A stretch of DNA of 64,000 nt from Beggiatoa alba B18LD (GTDB lineage: Bacteria; Pseudomonadota; Gammaproteobacteria; Beggiatoales; Beggiatoaceae): positions 186,001-250,000 of the forward strand of contig NZ_JH600070.1 in NCBI RefSeq assembly GCF_000245015.1. The letters are read 5' to 3'. The notes under the pieces are model-generated. The model saw nothing but the letters and a program-made list of their open reading frames with translations. It was not told the origin of the DNA and searched no databases. The number at the start of each line of letters is the position of its first letter. Within the stretch, counting starts at the first letter, position 1. Positions 38,485-47,704 of the stretch are shown piece after piece. Both the position numbers and the translations under genes were made by a program.

Positions 38485-39483
38485 TTACAAACCTTGGTCT
38501 AAGGTGGAACGGTTTACTTTCTCTACCGCTGCAAGGGCTTGGCGTAGCACTTGTGCATCTGCGTGACGATTGGGGGCATGTTCACTTAAATAGCGTCGCC
38601 AATGGCGTGCACCGCATTCGCCTTGAAATAAACCTAGCAGGTGACGGGTAATATTAGCGAGGTAAGCCCGTCCGCTATCAAGTTCTGCCGTAATATAGGG
38701 AATCATTTGCTCGACAATTGCTTGACGTGTCGGTTTTTGATAATTGGGGTTAAAAAAATGTTGTTCTAAGTCTGCCAGTAAATAAGGATTTTGATAGGCT
38801 TCGCGTCCTATCATCACCCCGTCAACCTTTAGCAATTGTTGCTCCACATCAGCAATCGTTTTTAATCCCCCGTTGATAATAATTGTTAAATGGGGGAAAT
38901 CCGTTTTAATCTGGTGTACAACATCGTAACACAGCGGGGGAATTTCTCGATTTTCTTTAGGGCTTAAGCCTTGTAACCATGCTTTACGGGCGTGAATGAT
39001 AAAGGTATCACAGCCTGCTTGGGCAATGGTTTGGATGAAGTGGCAAAGATGTTCGTAGCTGTCTAATTCATCGATGCCAATCCGCGATTTAACTGTGATG
39101 GGAATATTAACAGCTTGTTTCATGGTGGCGACACAGTCCGCGACTAGTGCAGGCGTTGCCATTAGACATGCACCGAATTGTCCCGATTGCACGCGGTCAC
39201 TGGGACAACCCACGTTTAAATTGACTTCGGCATAGCCATAATCTTTGGCAATTCGTGCACAGTCTGCTAAGGCTTGGGGGTCGCTACCGCCTAATTGTAA
39301 GGCTACGGGGTGTTCTGAAGGATGGAAACGTAGGAAACGGTCACGGTCGCCGTGAATAATCGCGCCTGTTGTGACCATTTCGCTATAGAGTAGGACAGAT
39401 GGGGAGAGTAAACGTAAAAAATAGCGGTCATGCCGATCCGTCCAGTCTAACATGGGCGCGACGGCAATAAGACGATTAAGCAT
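38485..39483 (-). CDS. dusA: tRNA-dihydrouridine(20/20a) synthase DusA
   Basis: DusA reduces uridine 20 and 20a in the tRNA D-loop with FMN and NADPH. The 332 residues include [56 protein letters not shown] with the catalytic cysteine, and [20 protein letters not shown]. All are typical of the DusA subfamily. It is upstream of proQ on the same strand. Confidence 0.96.
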   Translation of the reverse strand: MLNRLIAVAPMLDWTDRHDRYFLRLLSPSVLLYSEMVTTGAIIHGDRDRFLRFHPSEHPVALQLGGSDPQALADCARIAKDYGYAEVNLNVGCPSDRVQSGQFGACLMATPALVADCVATMKQAVNIPITVKSRIGIDELDSYEHLCHFIQTIAQAGCDTFIIHARKAWLQGLSPKENREIPPLCYDVVHQIKTDFPHLTIIINGGLKTIADVEQQLLKVDGVMIGREAYQNPYLLADLEQHFFNPNYQKPTRQAIVEQMIPYITAELDSGRAYLANITRHLLGLFQGECGARHWRRYLSEHAPNRHADAQVLRQALAAVEKVNRSTLDQGL

Positions 39484-39580
39484 AATAATTGATATCGTTA
39501 ATAAAAAGTAAAAACTGTGCTCAATTATAAGTTAAATGTTGAGCTTGGAAAACTTTTTATAATATATCTTCTCGTCGCTT

Positions 39581-40864
39581 CTAAACATATTTTGATTGTA
39601 GCTCTTGAGATTGGCGCATTTTAACGACGATGAATGTAATATCATCTGCAATTTTAGTTAATCCAATATGTAATTGAATATCAGCGACTATTTTTTGTTG
39701 AATTTCGTTAGCCGATAAATGCCAATAATGGCTAATGACTTTACATAAGCGGTCAACGCCGTACTGTGTGCCTGCTTTATTGCGTGCTTCAGTTAATCCA
39801 TCGGTATAAAGTACAACGCCCTCTCCGGGGACTAAGTCGCGTTCTAACTTGGTGACAAAGTTTGTAATATCACGTTCAATGCCGACTAAAAATCCCATGT
39901 CTATCGTGTCTATGCGTTCAACTTCGCCATCATGATGGACAATTAAAACCTCTTCATGTTGTCCACTGAGTCTGAACTTGCCTTGCTGATAATCCATGAA
40001 TAATAGGCTTAAATTTTTGTCAGATTGCATACGTTTAACATTGTCATAAACCACTTGATTCAGAATATTAAAGAATAGCTTGGGGTCGTCGATACGACTA
40101 TTCAGTAAGGTTCTTACGGCGGTTTGTACCATCAGCATAACAACACCACTTTCTAACCCATGTCCTGTAACATCACCAATACCAATTTTAACTTTCCCAT
40201 GCTCTTGCAAAATATCGTAGTAATCGCCTGCGACTTCGGTTGCGGGTTGCATATAGCTCGCTATGTCGAGTTCTTCAATATTGCTTAATTCTTCAGGACG
40301 TGGAAGTACCATCTGTTGCAGTTGACGACTAACCGCAAGCTCTGCCCCCATACGAATATTTTCTTGCGCTAATTGCTGATTTAATTTTGAAATTTCTAAA
40401 TAAGCATTGCTCAAATCCTCCGTTTTTTCGCGCAGGGCTTGTTCGGAAAGGCGGAGCTTTTCTTCTGAACGAATGCGTTCGGCGATTTCTGCTTGTAATT
40501 TGCTGGGGCTTGGTGCTTCTATGGCGTAGGGAATGAGCGGGACAAGGAGGAAAAGGAAAACATAAAAGGAAATGCTGGCATTAATAAAACCAAGCCAACC
40601 ACTCACCCAATAAGCGGGATACCAAAAGGTAACAATTTGTAAAAGATGCGTTGTTCCACAAATGGCAAACACTAAAAATGTACCAATTAATAGCCATTGT
40701 GTATTTTTAGGTAAATCATTGCGTCCATGGGTAAAATAAACAATTGCACCTGCAACAGCGTAGTAAGCTAATGCAGTGATGGCATTACTAATGACGTGTA
40801 AAGCGAGTAAATCAGGTAGCCAAGAAATACAATAGCCGTGTGGTAAGAAGTCATTAAATAACAT
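39581..40864 (-). CDS. PP2C-type (SpoIIE-like) phosphatase with an ethylene-receptor-like membrane domain
   Basis: Residues 15-115 form three membrane helices like plant and cyanobacterial ethylene-binding domains: FLPHGYCISWLPDLLALHV, ITALAYYAVAGAIVYF and FAICGTTHLLQIVTFW. Cys69 and His73 match the Cu(I)-binding Cys and His of ETR1, and Tyr34 matches Tyr32. Asn27 stands where ETR1 has Asp25. A coiled coil (115-175) links to a SpoIIE/PP2C phosphatase with GDYYD, GDVTGHG, LYTDGLTEA and ADDITF intact. The role is probably membrane sensing of a small hydrophobic ligand coupled to Ser/Thr dephosphorylation, perhaps of an anti-sigma partner. The ligand is not known. Confidence 0.85.
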   Translation of the reverse strand: MLFNDFLPHGYCISWLPDLLALHVISNAITALAYYAVAGAIVYFTHGRNDLPKNTQWLLIGTFLVFAICGTTHLLQIVTFWYPAYWVSGWLGFINASISFYVFLFLLVPLIPYAIEAPSPSKLQAEIAERIRSEEKLRLSEQALREKTEDLSNAYLEISKLNQQLAQENIRMGAELAVSRQLQQMVLPRPEELSNIEELDIASYMQPATEVAGDYYDILQEHGKVKIGIGDVTGHGLESGVVMLMVQTAVRTLLNSRIDDPKLFFNILNQVVYDNVKRMQSDKNLSLLFMDYQQGKFRLSGQHEEVLIVHHDGEVERIDTIDMGFLVGIERDITNFVTKLERDLVPGEGVVLYTDGLTEARNKAGTQYGVDRLCKVISHYWHLSANEIQQKIVADIQLHIGLTKIADDITFIVVKMRQSQELQSKYV

Positions 40865-41299
40865 GGTTTTTTCCTCATTATTATTCTTGCTAAAAATCCA
40901 TTGCGTCCATTTTGATTGATGATGGTGCGCATTTTTCTAAAGTTTTATGCGTAAATTAGTAAAAGTGAGTAATAACGTTGCTTTTAGTCATTTAAACAAA
41001 GCAAATAGATGCAATCTATCGCTACCTATAAGCAATACCCTAGTGTAAAACTCGGACAATAACAACTGAAGATAATTTGTAGGATGGGCAAGAAAGAGAA
41101 AAAAAGGAAAGAAACGGAAAGCGGTTGTGTGATTAAACGGCTGTTTGTTTGATTATTAGCGATATCGGCTGACCGTTAGAAAAAATATTTTTTAAAATCC
41201 TATCAATATTTAAGACATCGTCTAATCTTGTTATTTTACTAGAGTGGTGCATAATATACGTTTTTCTAACAGCAGATAGGATTTTTAAAAGAGCGGAAT
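40865..41299. other. Divergent promoter region between the phosphatase and infA
   Basis: There are 435 bases between two divergent starts. Apart from the infA promoter at 41228-41255, I see only AT-rich DNA. No repeat or ORF is evident. Confidence 0.5.
41228..41255 (+). promoter_or_regulatory. Probable sigma-70 promoter of infA
   Basis: TTGTTA (41228-41233) and CATAAT (41250-41255) are 16 bases apart and match the -35 and -10 boxes at 4 of 6 and 5 of 6 positions. The expected start is near 41262, leaving a leader of about 40 bases before the infA ATG at 41300. Confidence 0.5.
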
Positions 41300-41518
41300 A
41301 TGGCGAAAGAAGATAATATTGAAATGGAAGGGACAGTGATTGAGACCTTACCTAATACCATGTTTAGAGTGCAATTAGATAATGGTCACGTCGTTACTGC
41401 CCATATTTCTGGACGGATGCGTAAAAATTACATTCGTATTTTAACGGGTGATAAAGTCACTGTACAATTAACCCCTTATGATTTAAGCAAGGGTCGTATT
41501 GTTTATCGAGCACGTTAG
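41300..41518 (+). CDS. infA: Translation initiation factor IF-1
   Basis: IF-1 binds the 30S A site during initiation. The 72-residue OB-fold protein has all family landmarks: [40 protein letters not shown] and the tail [10 protein letters not shown]. It stands alone, ending 7 bases from the stop of the convergent phosphatase gene. Confidence 0.98.
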   Translation: MAKEDNIEMEGTVIETLPNTMFRVQLDNGHVVTAHISGRMRKNYIRILTGDKVTVQLTPYDLSKGRIVYRAR

Positions 41519-41525
41519 CCTTCCT

Positions 41526-42005
41526 CTACTGATTCAACTGTGCACGTAAATGGTTTAATAAGCCTTTACCTGCTTCCTCTACTAAATCTAAGACATGCTC
41601 AAACCCCGTTTGATCTATCCCGTGATAGGGGTCGGGTACTTCCCTGACTTTTAGCTGCGGGGCAAAATCTAAAAACAAGTGTAGCCGTTGTTTTTCACTC
41701 ACGGGGCATGAGGCTTGTAATAGTCTGTAGTTTTGCATATCCATAGCAAGAATATAGTCAAACGTTGTGAAATCTTGCGGTTGTACTTGTCTAGCCCGCA
41801 ATTGGCTTAAATCAATACCTCGTTTTGACGCAGCAAGTTGGGAACGGCGATCAGGTTGTTCCCCTATGTGATAGGCATGTGTCCCCGCCGAATCGATTTG
41901 AATCACATGATTTAAACGAGCCTCAGCAACTTGTTGACGAAATACCCCCTCAGCAGTCGGAGAACGGCAAATGTTGCCCATGCAAACAAATAAAATTTTC
42001 ATCAT
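41526..42005 (-). CDS. Low-molecular-weight protein-tyrosine phosphatase
   Basis: It has the CX5R loop VCMGNICRSPTAEG (Cys8, Arg14) and the acid loop VPDPYHG near residue 118. The 159 residues equal the family length. In bacteria these enzymes often act on exopolysaccharide kinases or on phosphoarginine, but no such partner is nearby. A second Met follows the first, so the start may be 42002. It ends 7 bases from infA. Confidence 0.94.
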   Translation of the reverse strand: MMKILFVCMGNICRSPTAEGVFRQQVAEARLNHVIQIDSAGTHAYHIGEQPDRRSQLAASKRGIDLSQLRARQVQPQDFTTFDYILAMDMQNYRLLQASCPVSEKQRLHLFLDFAPQLKVREVPDPYHGIDQTGFEHVLDLVEEAGKGLLNHLRAQLNQ

Positions 42006-42033
42006 GATTTAGCAAATATTCAGTTGTTAGAAA

Positions 42034-42110
42034 TATAGTAAACGCACTATAAAACGATGCGAAAGACTGGCAGTCCTAAATTTAAATCATTTTGTGGTAC
42101 GTTTACTATA
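42034..42110. repeat. Repeat family B, 77-bp form
   Basis: TATAGTAAACGCACTATAAA and GTACGTTTACTATA are the ends; the core is GACTGGCAGTCC. It lies between two minus-strand genes (EamA transporter and LMW phosphatase). Confidence 0.85.
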
Positions 42111-42123
42111 TTGATAAAGTTGT

Positions 42124-43041
42124 TTAGAAACTTTTAGCCATAAAAAACCATTGTTGTAAACGGGTTGTCGTAATCTGCAATTGTGAAAGTATAATTCCAA
42201 AAAACATCAAGCAACAGCCAATAAGCCCTTGCGTTGAAAACGTTTCTTGTAAAATCAGCCAACCTGCTAATGCCGCAAAAATCGTTTCGGTACTCATGAT
42301 TAACGCAGCGTTAGTTGGTGCTATATAACGTTGCCCGATAATTTGCAACGTATAAGCAATGCCAACGGATAACAGCCCGCCCCATAAAATCGGAATACCC
42401 GCGCCGATAATACTTTGTATCGTCGTTGTCTCTAAAAAAAGCGCGACCCAAAAACTACAAAATGCACAGACTAAAAATTGCATAATTGCCAATAAAATCG
42501 GCTCTATCCGTTGCACAAACCATGCAATCGCTAACACATGCAATGCCCAGAAAATCGTACTAATCAGCAGTAAAAAATCCCCATAAGCCAGACTAAAATC
42601 AGCATTAACAGTCAATAAATATAACCCGATAACCGCTAAAATAGAGCCTAACCATGTGCCTAAATCAGGATATTGTCGCCAAAGTAGCCCCAATAAAGGC
42701 ACGAGAATCACATATAATCCCGTAATAAATCCTGCTTTGCCTGCGGCGGTATAAATTAAACTAATTTGCTGAATCGTCGCTGCTGAAAACAATAAACTCC
42801 CTAAACAAAGCCCTGCCCACACTAATAAGCGTTTATCATCAGGTAAAGGCATTATTTGCCGTTTACGGTGTAACACCAGAAAAAAAGGGATTAAAAATAA
42901 GCCTCCTAATGCAAAACGAATCGCCGTAAACATAAAAGGGCCAATATGTCCCATACTAATTCGTTGAGCAACAAAGGTTGTTCCCCAAATAAAAGACGCG
43001 AGCAGTAATAAAAGTGTCGCGTGTAGCGGTTTAATCGTCAT
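42124..43041 (-). CDS. DMT-superfamily transporter, EamA domain
   Basis: Ten hydrophobic segments in 305 residues form two EamA repeats. ASFIWGTTFVAQRISMGHI is the first helix with the usual W-G motif, and AALIMSTETIFAALAGWLIL is the conserved ninth. Such proteins export amino acids or metabolites; the substrate cannot be told. Monocistronic. Confidence 0.9.
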   Translation of the reverse strand: MTIKPLHATLLLLLASFIWGTTFVAQRISMGHIGPFMFTAIRFALGGLFLIPFFLVLHRKRQIMPLPDDKRLLVWAGLCLGSLLFSAATIQQISLIYTAAGKAGFITGLYVILVPLLGLLWRQYPDLGTWLGSILAVIGLYLLTVNADFSLAYGDFLLLISTIFWALHVLAIAWFVQRIEPILLAIMQFLVCAFCSFWVALFLETTTIQSIIGAGIPILWGGLLSVGIAYTLQIIGQRYIAPTNAALIMSTETIFAALAGWLILQETFSTQGLIGCCLMFFGIILSQLQITTTRLQQWFFMAKSF

Positions 43042-43212
43042 CGTTATATGCTTAATGCAACCTAAAATATTAAAAAGTTTTTGCCTTAATAAGCATTATG
43101 CCTATTGCTCGTGTAGAAAGTATTGCCATATTATGTCTGCATTCCTATTGAATGCTGACAATACGACACAACACATCAGACATATCCAAACCTGTAGGGG
43201 AGAATATCGAAC

Positions 43213-44364
43213 ATGTCTTTCTGGAAAAGTTTAACCAGCGAATTTATTGACATTATTGAATGGCTGGATGATACACAAAACACCCTCGTTTATCGCTTTG
43301 AACGCCATGATAACGAGATTAAAAACGGGGCAAAACTGATTGTACGTGAAGGACAAGTTGCGGTCTTTATTAAAGAAGGTAAGCACCAACGCACCATCGA
43401 CATGGACATTTTAGAGCCTGCCGATACCTTCGAAGCAGGTACTTATACCTTAGACACTAAAAACTTACCTATTTTATCAACATTAATGGGTTGGAAATAC
43501 GGTTTTGATAGCCCATTCAAAGCAGAAGTTTACTTTATCAATACCCGCCGTTTTCTCGACCAAAAATGGGGCACACCTAACCCAATTATTCTGCGCGACC
43601 CAGAATTTCAAATGGTACAAATTCGCGCATTTGGCACATTCTCCTATCGAATTAACAAACCGGCTTACTTCTTAAAAGAAATCGTAGGGACAGCAGGCAG
43701 TTTAAAAACGGACGATATTAACAAACAATTGCGCGATTTCATCGTTTCCCGCTTTACCGACGCATTGGGCGAAAGTCGCATGTCAGTATTAGACATGGCA
43801 GCAAAACACGATGAACTTGGCGAATTTGTCAAAGAAAAAATTAAAGGGGAATTTGCAGAATTAGGCGTAGAACTGCTAAAAATCGTCATTACCAATATTA
43901 ACCTGCCCCCAGAATTAGACGAAGCCTTCAAAAAACGCAGTAGCATGGGCATACTCGGCAATATGCAAACCTATACCCAATATCAAACCGCTGAAGCCAT
44001 TGGCAAAGCAGCAGAACACGGTGGCAGTGGCATTGCAAGCAGTATGATGGAAAGCGGTATGGGCTTTGCCATGGGCATGAACATGGCAAATCAAATGCAA
44101 AATGCGCAACAACAAGCCCCACAACCCAACGCAGGCACAATGCCGCCCCCCCTGCCTCAAGCAGTCGCCTATCACGTCGCTATCAACGGTCAAACCCAAG
44201 GACCATTTGAATTACCGACGTTAAAACAACATGTTCAATCAGGACATATTACCCGTGATACGCTAGTCTGGAAACAAGGCATGGCAAACTGGACAGCAGC
44301 AGGACAAGTCATGGAATTATCCAGCCTCTTTGGTAGCGTGCCCCCTCCCTTACCGCATCGCTAA
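43213..44364 (+). CDS. SPFH-domain (YdjI-like) protein with C-terminal GYF_2 domain
   Basis: The first 270 residues match bacterial SPFH/virion-core-like proteins (SFWKSLTSEFIDIIEWLDDT, LIVREGQVAVFIKEGK, LGVELLKIVITNINLP). A Gly/Met/Gln-rich linker follows. Residues about 325-375 form a GYF_2 domain (YHVAINGQTQGPFELPTLKQ, TLVWKQGMANWTAA), which binds peptides in other proteins. It may organise membrane or protein complexes; the exact role is unknown. A clear Shine-Dalgarno (GGGGAG) precedes the ATG. Confidence 0.88.
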   Translation: MSFWKSLTSEFIDIIEWLDDTQNTLVYRFERHDNEIKNGAKLIVREGQVAVFIKEGKHQRTIDMDILEPADTFEAGTYTLDTKNLPILSTLMGWKYGFDSPFKAEVYFINTRRFLDQKWGTPNPIILRDPEFQMVQIRAFGTFSYRINKPAYFLKEIVGTAGSLKTDDINKQLRDFIVSRFTDALGESRMSVLDMAAKHDELGEFVKEKIKGEFAELGVELLKIVITNINLPPELDEAFKKRSSMGILGNMQTYTQYQTAEAIGKAAEHGGSGIASSMMESGMGFAMGMNMANQMQNAQQQAPQPNAGTMPPPLPQAVAYHVAINGQTQGPFELPTLKQHVQSGHITRDTLVWKQGMANWTAAGQVMELSSLFGSVPPPLPHR

Positions 44365-44416
44365 CACATTTTAACCAGATTATTTAGATAATCATCATGG
44401 TGCGTTATGGCAACAC

Positions 44417-44511
44417 TATAGCAAACGTATTATAAAACGACATGGAGGACTGGCAGTCCTCACAGGACTGCCAGTCCTAGATTTAAATCACTTTATGGTA
44501 CGGTTACTATA
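44417..44511. repeat. Repeat family B, 95-bp form
   Basis: Ends TATAGCAAACGTATTATAAA and GGTACGGTTACTATA, with the double GGACTGGCAGTCC/GGACTGCCAGTCC core. It lies 52 bases after the SPFH gene and 27 bases before the glutathione peroxidase gene. Confidence 0.85.
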
Positions 44512-44538
44512 ACGCACCTCATTCAAGGAATGTAAACC

Positions 44539-45042
44539 ATGACAGACTTCTACAGCCTTAAAGCGAAAGCTATCAATGGAAAAGAAATTGAAATGTCTGC
44601 CTATAAAGGCAAAGTTTTATTAATTGTCAATACTGCCAGTAAATGCGGTTTTACCCCCCAATACGAAGCCCTACAAAAACTCTATGAAGCATATAACCCC
44701 CAAGGGCTAGAAATTTTAGGGTTTCCCTGCGACCAATTCGCCCATCAAGAACCCCATTCAGACACAGAAATTCAACAATTTTGCAGTCTCAACTTTGGCG
44801 TTACATTCCAACTATTCAGCAAGATAGATGTTAATGGCGAAAATACACACCCCATTTACCAATATTTAAAACAAGCCTTATCAGGTATTTTAGGCAGTCG
44901 TATTAAATGGAATTTCACCAAATTTCTACTAGCCGCCGATGGAACACCCATAAAACGTTTTGCACCAACGACAAACCCGAAGGACATTGCCAAATATATA
45001 ACGCCCTTACTCAAAACTAAGCCTGAAAACCCCGCACCATAA
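44539..45042 (+). CDS. Glutathione peroxidase family protein (Cys type)
   Basis: It reduces peroxides, in bacteria usually with thioredoxin. The peroxidatic residue is Cys36 in NTASKCGFTPQY. GFPCDQFAHQEP carries the Gln of the catalytic set, with Asp where Asn is usual, and KWNFTKFL holds the Trp and Asn. The 167 residues fit the family. The TATA end of a B element lies 27 bases upstream of the ATG, so its promoter may be in or beyond the repeat. Confidence 0.93.
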   Translation: MTDFYSLKAKAINGKEIEMSAYKGKVLLIVNTASKCGFTPQYEALQKLYEAYNPQGLEILGFPCDQFAHQEPHSDTEIQQFCSLNFGVTFQLFSKIDVNGENTHPIYQYLKQALSGILGSRIKWNFTKFLLAADGTPIKRFAPTTNPKDIAKYITPLLKTKPENPAP

Positions 45043-45187
45043 AAAAATAACATCGTCTATTAAAGCCACGTGCTTACCTTGCCATGAACAAAACACACAC
45101 AGTTTTATATAATGGCACACCCATCAACGACACATGAAAGCAGTACCATCATGTGTTTTTCTTTTTATACCAAAAAATAAATATCTT

Positions 45188-46276
45188 ATGAGCAATGAAG
45201 CGTTTCAACAACAAAGCCTTCAAGGCGTTTCCCGTACTTTTGCCCTCACTATCCCGCGTTTACCGCCAAGTTTATGTCGAAGCATTGGTAATGGGTATTT
45301 GTTATGCCGAATTGCTGACACCATTGAAGATGAACCGAGCTTAACGGCTGAACAAAAACACGAATTTTTCCAAAAATTTATTGACGTTGTTGCAGGTAAA
45401 CAAAGCGCGTTCACCTTTAGTCGCGCCTTATATCCACGACTCTCAGACAGCATGTTGCCTGCGGAACGACAATTAGTCTTTGATACCGAAAAAGTCATTC
45501 AAATCACCCATTCACTGCCCCAAACACAACAAGCCATTCTATTACGCTGCGTCAAAATTATGAGTAATGGCATGAGTGAATTTCAATTTTTATGGGAAAA
45601 GTTACGCCAATCACAACAAGGCTTAAGTACACTCACGCAAATGAATGATTACTGCTACTACGTCGCGGGCGTGGTTGGAGAAATGGTGACGGACTTATTT
45701 TGTGATTATTCCCCCGCCATTAATCAACATCGTCAATCCTTACGGACGCTTGCCTTATCCTTTGGGCAAGGCTTACAAATGACGAATATTTTAAAAGATA
45801 TTTGGGACGACCAAGCACGGGGCGCGTGTTGGCTACCGAGCGAAGAATTTGCCAAAGTTGGTTTTGATTTACGCACGCTGAACCCTAACAACTATCAACC
45901 TGCCTTTGGTGAAGGCTTAAGCCAATTAATCGGCGTTGCGCATCATCATCTACACAATACCTTGCGTTACATCTGCCTATTGCCATCGAAAGAAGTTGAA
46001 ATCCGCTGTTTCTGCCTATGGACAATGGCAATGTCATTATTAACCCTGAAAAAACTACAAAAGCATTTAGATTTCAAAGACGGGCAACAGGTTAAAATTT
46101 CCCGTCGTAGCGTCAAACTGAGCTATCTTGTCAGCCGTACCGCAGCCCGCTCCAATCTTGCCTTAAAAATACTTTTTTACTTAACCAGTTACCCACTCAA
46201 AGAAGTGACTGTTGAGCCACTAACTCCCCCGCAACAAGTTGCACTATGGGAATTGCCAGAGTATCGACTGATTTAA
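45188..46276 (+). CDS. Squalene/phytoene synthase family protein (squalene synthase-like)
   Basis: These enzymes join two prenyl diphosphates head to head. The two Asp-rich motifs are RIADTIEDE (near residue 37-45) and NILKDIWDD, and SRTFALTIPRLP matches squalene synthases. At 362 residues from the ATG at 45188 it is in the squalene synthase range. An upstream ATG at 45134 adds 18 residues without family likeness. It could feed hopanoid or sterol synthesis, but no shc gene is here. Confidence 0.9.
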   Translation: MSNEAFQQQSLQGVSRTFALTIPRLPPSLCRSIGNGYLLCRIADTIEDEPSLTAEQKHEFFQKFIDVVAGKQSAFTFSRALYPRLSDSMLPAERQLVFDTEKVIQITHSLPQTQQAILLRCVKIMSNGMSEFQFLWEKLRQSQQGLSTLTQMNDYCYYVAGVVGEMVTDLFCDYSPAINQHRQSLRTLALSFGQGLQMTNILKDIWDDQARGACWLPSEEFAKVGFDLRTLNPNNYQPAFGEGLSQLIGVAHHHLHNTLRYICLLPSKEVEIRCFCLWTMAMSLLTLKKLQKHLDFKDGQQVKISRRSVKLSYLVSRTAARSNLALKILFYLTSYPLKEVTVEPLTPPQQVALWELPEYRLI

Positions 46277-46282
46277 TTGCAA

Positions 46283-46733
46283 AACCTGAGATTGGCGAGT
46301 AGTTTGTCTGAATCAGAATTCACAGAATTTTCAGAATTAGCAGAATTAAAAAACGTAATTCACCTGACTTTTTGGTTTTAGGGTTTAAATTCTGTTAATT
46401 CTGAAAATTCTGATTCAGACAATGTTTTAATCTTTTCGCATGTTCCAACAGACCTGCTAGGTTTTTAAAACCTAGCAGGTCTTTTTTTGTCTGAATCAGA
46501 ATTCACAGAATTTTCAGAATTAGCAGAATTAAAAAACGTAATTCACCTGACTTTTTGGTTTTAGGGTTTAAATTCTGTTAATTCTGAAAATTCTGATTCA
46601 GACAAGCTGTTGTCTTTTTAAAGGAAACTCGCCAAACTCAGGTAGAATTAAAAAGCGTTATTCGCATTAATCTTTTGGTTTAAGGGTTTTAAATTCTGCT
46701 AATTCTGAAAATTCTGTGAATTCTGATTCAGAC
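46283..46733. repeat. Repeat family A, copy 6, with internal 117-bp exact duplication
   Basis: The element starts AACCTGAGATTGGCGAG and one right end, CTCGCCAAACTCAGGT, is at 46643. A further partial copy continues to 46733. Inside, 46306-46422 and 46489-46605 are identical over 117 bases, with the GACCTGCTAGG hairpin between them. It lies between the squalene synthase-type gene and the CRISPR array. Confidence 0.8.
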
Positions 46734-46773
46734 AAAAAAAAAGCCTCAGTATATTGATACTGAGGCTTTTTTA
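46734..46773. terminator. Bidirectional terminator between repeat copy 6 and the CRISPR array
   Basis: GCCTCAGTAT (46743-46752) and ATACTGAGGC (46757-46766) form a perfect 10-bp stem with a 4-base loop. A run of A precedes it and a run of T follows it, so it should work on both strands. On the minus strand it lies just past the last CRISPR repeat and is a likely end for the crRNA precursor. Confidence 0.85.
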
Positions 46774-46786
46774 TTTCTATCGTCTT

Positions 46787-47376
46787 TAATAAACCGCCTG
46801 CTTTGGCGAATCAGCTGTAACCTCGTTCATTGGGAAGATACCCCGAGTGTCCTATCAGTTTCAACCGCCTGCTTTGGCGAATCAGCTGTAACACAAGATT
46901 ACCAACGGCATTAAAGAGACTGTTTCAACCGCCTGCTTTGGCGAATCAGCTGTAACTCGTGCCACGGGAAGTAAAAATGGCAATAGATGAGGTTTCAACC
47001 GCCTGCTTTGGCGAATCAGCTGTAACTCGTGCCACGGGAAGTAAAAATGGCAATAGATGAGGTTTCAACCGCCTGCTTTGGCGAATCAGCTGTAACAAAT
47101 TATCTTGCCTGAGCGAGGGACACTCGTTGTGTTTCAACCGCCTGCTTTGGCGAATCAGCTGTAACCGATATTCAGACTACTACGGGGAATACGCATGTTG
47201 GTTTCAACCGCCTGCTTTGGCGAATCAGCTGTAACGTCAAGGTTTTCGAGGGGTCACTGCTACTGGAGGCGTTTCAACCGCCTGCTTTGGCGAATCAGCT
47301 GTAACGCGCACATCAATCACATCATCAGGTGACTTAACACTGTTTCAACCGCCTGCTTTGGCGAATCAGCTGTAAC
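46787..47376 (-). CRISPR. CRISPR array, 9 repeats and 8 spacers, no cas genes in window
   Basis: The repeat is 35 bp; on the minus strand it begins GTTACAGCTGATTCGCC and ends GGCGGTTGAAAC. Repeats start (plus coordinates) at 46787, 46858, 46922, 46992, 47062, 47131, 47201, 47271 and 47342. Spacers are 36, 29, 35, 35, 34, 35, 35 and 36 bases. Spacers 3 and 4 are identical. The leftmost repeat differs in its five outermost bases, which marks the leader-distal end, and the repeat end GTTGAAAC fits minus-strand transcription. Subtype cannot be told without cas genes. Confidence 0.97.
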
Positions 47377-47704
47377 CCCGACGGTCAAAATAATCGCATA
47401 TTTTTCACTTGCTTGCAAGCCAAAATTTTCATGAAAAATTGTCCAAAAAAGTAGAACTCTTTTGCATATTTCTTGCGTAAGAAAATATCTTGTTAAATCA
47501 ACAAAATACAAATACCGTTTTTTAAAAAAACGGCCCATTTTACGACCCTCGAAAAGTAGAACTCTCTTCTTGATTTTAAAGGACTATTCAATTATTCCCG
47601 CTTATCCCGACGAAATGAATAACTCGATATTGATACACCTTCATTAAAAAAACAGCAAAACGATGACAACCCCCAATTTTGCGAAAAAGCACTTAAGGTT
47701 TGTC
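47377..47704 (-). promoter_or_regulatory. Putative CRISPR leader and spacer region to the STAND gene
   Basis: This AT-rich stretch is at the conserved end of the array. AAAAGTAGAACTCT occurs twice, at 47447-47460 and 47552-47565, and CCGTTTTTTAAAAAAACGG (47513-47531) is a near-perfect palindrome. The region also holds the 3' flank of the STAND gene, which ends at 47705. Leader identity follows from repeat orientation, not from a known leader match. Confidence 0.5.

Noticed and set aside
43665-44199. Minus-strand ORFs inside the SPFH-GYF gene
   Set aside because: They are antisense to a conserved gene and lack start signals.
46946-47137. Minus-strand ORF inside the CRISPR array
   Set aside because: It is made of CRISPR repeat and spacer sequence read through.
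47317-47538. Minus-strand ORF across the last CRISPR repeat and leader
   Set aside because: It contains the repeat translation and AT-rich leader; no start signal or family likeness.
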